Assembly: GCA_963975935.1 (NCBI GenBank)
Contig: CAXBIQ010000001.1
Span: 124,001-188,000, forward strand
Source: Planktosalinus sp963975935
GTDB taxonomy: Bacteria; Bacteroidota; Bacteroidia; Flavobacteriales; Flavobacteriaceae
Reading direction: 5' to 3'
Length of the DNA: 64,000 bases
Positions 58,431-64,000 of this stretch are shown here, one piece after another; position 1 is the first letter of the stretch, and every line of letters starts with the position of its first letter. A program made the translations under genes and the position numbers. The notes under the pieces were generated by a model. The model ran no database searches. It saw only the letters and a list, made by a program, of their open reading frames with translations, and was not told where the DNA came from.

Positions 58431-58883
58431 TTATTCATTGTCTGAAGCATACCATTCTGCAAAACTGCTTTCGGTTTCCTGAAGTTTCAGGGAGTGGAGT
58501 TGAATGTTTTGCGGGAGGCGGGCTTTGATTTTCTCGGAAAAGTCAATGACCATATTTTCACTGGTGGGTTGATAATCCACTAAGATCACGTGGTGGTCTC
58601 TTTCTGAAAGCTCTTTGGCGAGTTCAACGTGCGGGGTGTTTTTATTAAAAACTGTTGCGTGATCAAACACATCAACGATTTCCTCTTTTACGATTTTCTT
58701 CAAATCACTGAAGTCAATCACCATACCATACTTTACATGGTTTGAATCGGTAATGGGGCTGCCAATAACAGTAACTGAAAGTTTATAACTGTGCCCGTGC
58801 ACATTGCGGCACTTGCCGTCATAGCCATACAGTGCGTGACCGGTTTCAAAATTGAATTGCTTGGTAATTCTGATTGTACTCAT
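58431..58883 (-). CDS. queD: 6-carboxy-tetrahydropterin synthase
   Basis: I start at MSTIRITKQFNFETGHAL because the 19 codons before it are not conserved in character. The 150-aa enzyme takes GTP-derived triphosphate to 6-carboxytetrahydropterin in queuosine synthesis. The zinc His residues are in FETGHAL and NVHGHSYKL, with a catalytic Cys in GKCRNVHGH and His in VFDHATVF. It is 49 nt upstream of lpxH and may be co-transcribed. Confidence 0.92.
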   Translation of the reverse strand: MSTIRITKQFNFETGHALYGYDGKCRNVHGHSYKLSVTVIGSPITDSNHVKYGMVIDFSDLKKIVKEEIVDVFDHATVFNKNTPHVELAKELSERDHHVILVDYQPTSENMVIDFSEKIKARLPQNIQLHSLKLQETESSFAEWYASDNE

Positions 58884-58996
58884 TCCTGAATTTTCTGCTA
58901 CAAAGATACGGTAAAATGATTCTTTTAAAGAAGTTGTCAAACCATTGATTTTCTGAACTATATTTGCGGGCTTTTTTTTAATACCTTAATGTAACT

Positions 58997-59638
58997 ATGC
59001 AGGAAATGTTTGAACAACTCGATTTTGTCGAAAACCCGATGTATGAGACTGTCATCAGCGATTTGATGGACCAGCAATACAGCATCGTGGAAGGATTTTT
59101 TTCAGCTGAAGAGGTAATTGCCTTGCGCAGTTCGTTGTTGGAAAAATATGAAGAAGAAGCCTTTAAAAAGGCCGCTATTGGGAACAGGGTAAACGAAATC
59201 ATTGAGAAGTCTGTACGTGGTGATTTTATTCTTTGGTTGAATGAGAGTGAGGCCAATTCCGCTGAAAAGTCATTTTTCAACAGGATCAACGATATGGTTT
59301 CATACCTGAACAAAACCTGTTTTATGGGCATCCTGTTCAAGGAGTTCCATTATGCGCTCTATCCCAAAGGTACTTTTTACAAGCGGCATCTCGACACCTT
59401 TCAGAATGACGACCGCAGAAAACTATCGATGGTGTGTTACCTCAACGAAGAGGACTGGCAACCGGAATATGGAGGCGAACTCGTTTTATACCTGAACGAA
59501 GACGGAAAGGAAGTGGAGAAAACGATTTATCCCTTCCCCGGCAGGATGGTCATCTTTGAAAGCCAGATCCTGGAACACGAGGTAAAACCCGTGGAGCAAA
59601 AAAGGATGAGCATCACCGGCTGGCTGAAAACGCGCTAA
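58997..59638 (+). CDS. 2OG-Fe(II) oxygenase (prolyl-hydroxylase type)
   Basis: This 213-aa protein has the double-stranded helix pattern with HLDTF (His and Asp ligands), the distal His in ILEHEVKPV and Arg/Ser in KRMSITGW for 2-oxoglutarate. FYKRHLDTFQNDDRRKLSMV and YGGELVLYLNEDGKEV are typical for small bacterial P4H-like proteins. The substrate, perhaps a protein residue, is unknown. The stop shares CTAA with the MATE gene. Confidence 0.9.
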   Translation: MQEMFEQLDFVENPMYETVISDLMDQQYSIVEGFFSAEEVIALRSSLLEKYEEEAFKKAAIGNRVNEIIEKSVRGDFILWLNESEANSAEKSFFNRINDMVSYLNKTCFMGILFKEFHYALYPKGTFYKRHLDTFQNDDRRKLSMVCYLNEEDWQPEYGGELVLYLNEDGKEVEKTIYPFPGRMVIFESQILEHEVKPVEQKRMSITGWLKTR

Positions 59639-60969
59639 GTTGTAGCGAGTTTTGGAAGTATCATTTTCCGGAATTGATACACGAGTGTACCACCCCTTAT
59701 AATTGCCCAAACCGAAAAGGCTATCCACACCCCATACAACTGAAGCCCAAAATAATCCGTTATAAAGATCACCGGGATAAACCCAAGGAAGGTTGCGGCA
59801 AGCAGCACATTGCGCAAGTATTTCATTTCGCCCATCCCTTTAAAAATACCATCAAAGATAAAAGCAATCGCATTGAGAGGTTGCAGTAGTATCACGATAA
59901 AGAAGATTTCTTTAAAACGCAGTAAAACGGCCTCATCTTTGGTAAAGATGGCTCCCAGCGGTTCATAAAGCAGCCAACCCGTAAGCATTAAAAGTACAGC
60001 GACCATAAGCCCGTATGCCAGGACTTTTTTGGAAAGTTCCCATAACTGTTTATAATCCCGAGCCCCCAGCAGTTTGCCTGCAAGGATATTACCGGAAGAA
60101 GCATAGCCGTCGATAAAGAAGGCAGAAAAGAGCCACAGGTTTAATGCAATGGTTTGTGCTGCAATAAAGGCAGTCCCATAATCTGTTGCAAAAGCATTGG
60201 CAAAATAGATAGCGGTATTCAGCGCAATGGAACGTAAGAATAAATTCAAGGCCATCCCGGCAAGGCGGTATAGCTCGGGGTGCAATGGAAACTTCAACTT
60301 GAGGCTGATATCAGTTTTCCAGAGCAACAGTAAAAAAGAAAGCAACGCCATCAATCCCTGAGCGATCAAACTGGCCCAGGCGGCACCCTTTAGGTGCATA
60401 GGTTCGAGCCAGCCTTCTATGCCATAAACCAGTGCAAAGTCAAGACCTATGTTTACCGCTGCGCCAATCAAGGCAACGGTCATGGGCCAAAAAGTATTTT
60501 GCAGCCCCCTGAATATCCCAAAAATGGCAAAAGTAAACAGCGTCAAAGGAAAGCCCCATACCCGGATGTTGTAATAATCGACGCTGTATTCCAAGATTAA
60601 GCCTGAGGCATTGTAGAGTTTAAAAATGCCTTCGACAAAAAAGATGGTACTCAGCAGGATAAAAATGCTCAACAAAACATTGAGATAAATGGCTTGCGCC
60701 GGAAGGTTTTGTACCTCATCCAGTTTGCCGGCACCCAGATATTGTGATATAATAGCTGAAATGGCACTTCGGGTTTGCCCGAGAATCCAGATTAAAGCTG
60801 ATAGAAAAGAACCTACAATCCCCACAGCAGCGAGTGCCTCAGTACCGGTGCCGGCAATATTCCCCACAACGGCGGCATCTGTTGCAGAGAGTACAGGCTC
60901 TGCAATACCCGCAATTAATGCCGGAACGGCAAGACGGTGGATGTTTTTAAAGGAGAGTTCATTTTTCAA
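59635..60969 (-). CDS. MATE-family efflux transporter
   Basis: I start at TTG 60969 (MKNELSFKNIHRLAVPALIAG); the 34 codons before it run into the tRNA-Ala gene and are not family-like. The 444-aa protein has twelve membrane helices and the MATE halves, with TDAAVVGNIAGTGTEALAAVG in the first. It couples ion flow to export of drugs or metabolites. It lies 54 nt after the tRNA on the same strand. Confidence 0.92.
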   Translation of the reverse strand: MKNELSFKNIHRLAVPALIAGIAEPVLSATDAAVVGNIAGTGTEALAAVGIVGSFLSALIWILGQTRSAISAIISQYLGAGKLDEVQNLPAQAIYLNVLLSIFILLSTIFFVEGIFKLYNASGLILEYSVDYYNIRVWGFPLTLFTFAIFGIFRGLQNTFWPMTVALIGAAVNIGLDFALVYGIEGWLEPMHLKGAAWASLIAQGLMALLSFLLLLWKTDISLKLKFPLHPELYRLAGMALNLFLRSIALNTAIYFANAFATDYGTAFIAAQTIALNLWLFSAFFIDGYASSGNILAGKLLGARDYKQLWELSKKVLAYGLMVAVLLMLTGWLLYEPLGAIFTKDEAVLLRFKEIFFIVILLQPLNAIAFIFDGIFKGMGEMKYLRNVLLAATFLGFIPVIFITDYFGLQLYGVWIAFSVWAIIRGGTLVYQFRKMILPKLATT

Positions 60970-61022
60970 AACGACATAAACTTTAAACAAAAAACCACAA
61001 GCGAAACGGCTTGTGGTAAATT

Positions 61023-61099
61023 TGGTGGAGAAGATGGGACTCGAACCCACGACCTCTTGACTGCCAGTCAAGCACTCTAGCCAGCTGAGCTACATCCCC
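61023..61099 (-). tRNA. tRNA-Ala (anticodon GGC)
   Basis: On the minus strand the acceptor arm GGGGATG pairs with CTTCTCC; the G3-U70 pair that AlaRS reads is present. The anticodon loop CTGGCAG gives GGC (61063-61065), the discriminator is A and CCA is encoded (61023-61025). One mismatch, U6-U67, and a G-U at the base of the T stem are unusual. Confidence 0.92.
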
Positions 61100-61225
61100 G
61101 AATGAGGGGTCAAAAATAATTAAAAAAAACCAATCTTAGAGTTTCTTTTAAAGATTATTAAGAAACAACAATGAAATGACTTTATAACTTCTTAAAGGGT
61201 GGTATCTGAGATGGGTACAAAGGCC

Positions 61226-62074
61226 TTATTCCACAATAAAATCAAGACATAGTTTTTTCATTTGTACGAATTCATTGGGCAGTTGGCTGCCATTCCACGG
61301 GTGCTTTACATTAAAAACGTGATCTGCACCTTCTATTATTTTAAGTGTGCTGTTGTTGCTCCATTGGTGTAATGCTTTAGCCTCTTCTGAGTCTACAGTA
61401 GGGTCATTTGTTCCGTGGATAATGAGATGGGGTTTGTTTAGTTTTTTTGCAGCGTTTTCAATATTGAGTCGCTCAGGATGATTGTTGATGTCTTCAGCAA
61501 TTTGATAATAAAGGGGCATTTGTTGTTTTGTCCGGCTGTTTTCAACGTAAATAACACCCTTCTCTTTCCAGTGTTTCAATGTAGCATCATCTATAAAGCG
61601 CGCTTTAAAATTTGAGACCCCGGCCAATGATATAACCTTTTCAATTCTGGTGTCTTCGCTTGCTTTTATGATTGCGGTGCCGCTTCCACGGCTGTGGCCC
61701 ATAATGGTAACCCCTTGGCGGGCAGACAGGGTTTCAAAATCATTTTGATGGTCAATCCAGTTTAAAACACTGTCAAGGTCATCAAGTTCTTTGGTGAAAT
61801 TATTATTGCCAAAAGCCTCCAGATCAGGAAAATCAATTGGTTGTTTTGGGGTACCGCCATTGTGGGAGAAATTGAATTTGATAAAGTTGATGCCTCTTTC
61901 TGCAAAGAAATGTGCCAAAATATCATTGGTTCCCCAGTCTTTAAAACCTTTGAATCCGTGGCAGTAGATGATGGTATGTTCTATTTTGGATTCTTCAGGT
62001 AAGTAAGCATCCAGTAAAATGGGCTTGTTGTGTTTGCCGTCTAGAAGTATGTTTTTGTGTGTACTAAAATTCAT
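61226..62074 (-). CDS. Alpha/beta hydrolase
   Basis: This 282-aa hydrolase has the oxyanion loop IIYCHGFKGFKDWGTND, the nucleophile Ser in IMGHSRGSGTAI and a C-terminal HLIIHGTNDPTVD with Asp and GADHVF with His. It resembles the dienelactone-hydrolase-like branch. The substrate is unknown. Its start overlaps the nuclease stop by 11 nt, so the two are co-transcribed. Confidence 0.9.
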   Translation of the reverse strand: MNFSTHKNILLDGKHNKPILLDAYLPEESKIEHTIIYCHGFKGFKDWGTNDILAHFFAERGINFIKFNFSHNGGTPKQPIDFPDLEAFGNNNFTKELDDLDSVLNWIDHQNDFETLSARQGVTIMGHSRGSGTAIIKASEDTRIEKVISLAGVSNFKARFIDDATLKHWKEKGVIYVENSRTKQQMPLYYQIAEDINNHPERLNIENAAKKLNKPHLIIHGTNDPTVDSEEAKALHQWSNNSTLKIIEGADHVFNVKHPWNGSQLPNEFVQMKKLCLDFIVE

Positions 62075-64000
62075 TGTTAGGGATTTCTTTTTCGGTGAAT
62101 GGAATGTTGGGGTCGCAAATTTCGATAATTAATTTGTTTAATTCGCTTTTGAACAGTTTTAATACCTCCTCATTAATTGATGTGTCACCCGCGCCTCTTG
62201 GTGTTTCCTTTTTCGTAAAGGGCATAAAACCTGCGCTTTGGTTTTTAAATGAAATAATTCCTGCGTGGATATCTCCCTTGTTTATATGTTCTGATGTCAT
62301 AACAGCATAACACAACACCTGAATGATTTTGCTGTATTTATAGTCGGTCATTACATCCTCCCAGTTAATCAGGTTGAGGTCTGTTTGGGTCACTTTCCCG
62401 GTTTTAAAATCTATGATGCGTGTAACGTTATTGAATTGGTCAACCCTGTCCACAAGGCCTTTGATTCTCACCGGAAAATCCAATTCGGGAATTGTAAGTT
62501 CTGCTTCCAGTTTGTTTTCAATCTGGGTAATAGTAATTTCATTTTTTTCTTTAACCAATTGCAATTCCTGCTTCAGGTAGTTGTGAACATAGCGCTTTGC
62601 AATTTCAAAAATGATGCGGTTTTTTCCGCTTTTGATGTTTCCGTCTTTGTAGGTTTTAGAAAACTCTTCAGCAACTTTGTTATCTGCTTTTTTTTGAATT
62701 TGGCTTAGGACTTCTTCCGTTAAAAAGGTATTGAGGTAAGGTTCATACAAATGCTGCAAAGTATCGTGGACAATGGTTCCTAAGGTATTTACGGCTACAG
62801 TTTCTTCAATTTCTTCCAGATCCCGGATGCCTAAAATATAGCGGTCATAAAAATCAATGGGATTGCGGATATAGGTTGTTATCCCTGAAGGGGAAAAACC
62901 TTGTGAAGCAAGGGCTTTTAGTTTTTCAATTATCTGAGGTGTTTTTTCAATTTGCCTCACCTTTTTCTTCGGAATGGTGATTTTTGGTGTGTATAGTTTT
63001 TCTGTGATGGTATGGTTTACAGGGCTTTCATATGCCAATTGTAAAAGAAACCTGCTTTTTTCCCCGGCTTGTATGCCTGAAGTTTGATTGTTGTACAACA
63101 AGGATATGTTTTTTGCCCGGTGCAGCAATCTGTAGAAGTGATATGTATAAACGGCATCCTTTTCTTTTGTTGTGGGCAGGTTGTATTCCTTTTTAAGATC
63201 ATAAGTAATAAAGGATCTGTTGCTTTTTCCTCCCGGAAGGATGCCTTCATTTACCGATACTAAAATCACGTTTTCAAAATCGAGCGAACGAGTCTCAAGC
63301 AAACCCATAACCTGAAGACCTTTATAGGGTTCTCCCTTAAAGTCGAGATTTGTTGTTGTGATTATTTCTTTGAAAAGGAGGTGTAATGTTTTTACAGATT
63401 TAATATGATTAAAGGTATGGTTGAAGGTTTCCAGCTTGTTCCATACTTCGTAAAAGGCAAAAAGTGTTTCTAAAAGAATGGGGTCGTTTTCAATTTTACG
63501 CTTTGAAACGAGGATTATATTTTTCACATTTTCTATAAGCTGGTCAACTTGTTTATTAGTTTGGGAAAAAAGGAAATGTATGCTATCCTGTTCTCCCACG
63601 TCTGCCAGATTTAAAAGAGTTTCAAAATTTATTTGGGTGATATTTCTCGATTGTATTGCGTTTTTTATCAGTTTATGACTGATGGGTATAAGCCTTGCGC
63701 ACAAAGGGTGTTCAATAATCTGAAGAACATCATTGTAGTAAAAGTGATTCTCAGTTTGACTATGTATTTTAAAGATGTTCTCAAAAAATGAGCTTGCAGG
63801 CAACAAATTGAGTGGCAAACCCATAGTGATGTTTACAGATTTTATGTTGGCCGGCAATGCGTTTAGAACCGGCATAAGGAGTGCCTCGTCAGCGAGGACC
63901 AATGCTGTTTTTTCAAGTTTGTTTTCGGGGACAGATTCCAAAATTTCAGCAACACATTTTGCCTGCCCGATATTTCTTGAACAGCCAATGATAGAAATAC
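62064..64000 (-). CDS. PD-(D/E)XK nuclease family protein (AddB-like), start outside the window
   Basis: The frame runs to the window edge, so at least 645 residues are seen and the start lies outside. The visible part has an inactive helicase-like region (DFENVILVSVNEGILPGGKSN) and a C-terminal nuclease with EETVAVNTLGTIVHDTLQHL and the PD-(D/E)XK core RIIDFKTGKV. It resembles the AddB subunit of the AddAB helicase-nuclease used in double-strand break repair. The AddA partner would lie upstream, outside the window. Confidence 0.88.
   Translation of the reverse strand, partial: ISIIGCSRNIGQAKCVAEILESVPENKLEKTALVLADEALLMPVLNALPANIKSVNITMGLPLNLLPASSFFENIFKIHSQTENHFYYNDVLQIIEHPLCARLIPISHKLIKNAIQSRNITQINFETLLNLADVGEQDSIHFLFSQTNKQVDQLIENVKNIILVSKRKIENDPILLETLFAFYEVWNKLETFNHTFNHIKSVKTLHLLFKEIITTTNLDFKGEPYKGLQVMGLLETRSLDFENVILVSVNEGILPGGKSNRSFITYDLKKEYNLPTTKEKDAVYTYHFYRLLHRAKNISLLYNNQTSGIQAGEKSRFLLQLAYESPVNHTITEKLYTPKITIPKKKVRQIEKTPQIIEKLKALASQGFSPSGITTYIRNPIDFYDRYILGIRDLEEIEETVAVNTLGTIVHDTLQHLYEPYLNTFLTEEVLSQIQKKADNKVAEEFSKTYKDGNIKSGKNRIIFEIAKRYVHNYLKQELQLVKEKNEITITQIENKLEAELTIPELDFPVRIKGLVDRVDQFNNVTRIIDFKTGKVTQTDLNLINWEDVMTDYKYSKIIQVLCYAVMTSEHINKGDIHAGIISFKNQSAGFMPFTKKETPRGAGDTSINEEVLKLFKSELNKLIIEICDPNIPFTEKEIPNNEF

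Overview
The window reads as chromosome from a marine-type member of the Flavobacteriaceae (Bacteroidota). The grounds are AT-rich intergenic DNA, promoters of the flavobacterial form (TTG, about 18-20 nt, TAnnTTTG), many SPII lipoproteins, a C-terminal T9SS sorting domain, a TonB-dependent receptor of the Bacteroidota beta-barrel class, GlnRS used directly, and family choices such as DUF4349, DUF2007 and LpxH that sit in gene orders usual for the group. There is no transposase, integrase, rRNA or CRISPR array.

0-16 kb is housekeeping: an SPFH protein (cut by the window edge), a small envelope-stress-type operon (YtxH, holin-like DUF1469, a 68-aa protein), glnS, folB, tRNA-Cys, a LysE exporter, rnr, rpiB with a CDF metal exporter, an ElaA-type acetyltransferase, a sterol-desaturase-family enzyme, an S41 protease/DUF4349/rnpA group and an M1 peptidase.

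16.0-24.9 kb is the accessory island and the most interesting part. A tiny lipoprotein and a TPR histidine kinase precede a LuxR-type response regulator. After them comes a run of small exported or lipoprotein genes with no assigned function, including two cassettes that share an identical 36-nt signal-peptide-coding stretch, and a frameshifted relative of a downstream gene. Three promoters here carry the same 15-bp palindrome exactly 22 nt upstream of a TAnnTTT(G/A) -7 box. This looks like a private regulon of the kinase/regulator pair. Two of the exported proteins end in bacteriocin-like tails (a Gly-zipper between two Cys, and a Cys/Trp-rich hydrophobic tail), so a regulated secreted-antagonism system is a reasonable but unproven reading.

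24.9-50 kb returns to core functions: S8 protease, MBL hydrolase, lepA, TonB receptor, dus, a LolC/E-like permease, rbfA, mce, a CAU tRNA, ribE and pdxA (divergent), the DUF177-rpmF-fabH-accB-accC block for ribosome and fatty-acid synthesis, a FAD oxidoreductase, a diheme cytochrome plus T9SS-secreted FG-GAP protein pair, prolyl oligopeptidase, DoxX, asd and mscL.

50-64 kb holds alr-tdk, a conserved acidic protein with rsmI and a UDG-family protein, AhpD-like and OsmC proteins (divergent), recJ, a G-rich non-coding stretch, lpxH, queD, a 2OG-Fe(II) oxygenase, MATE exporter, tRNA-Ala(GGC), an alpha/beta hydrolase and an AddB-like nuclease cut by the right edge. Several convergent gene pairs share their stop codons, and a few short palindromic repeats punctuate the region.
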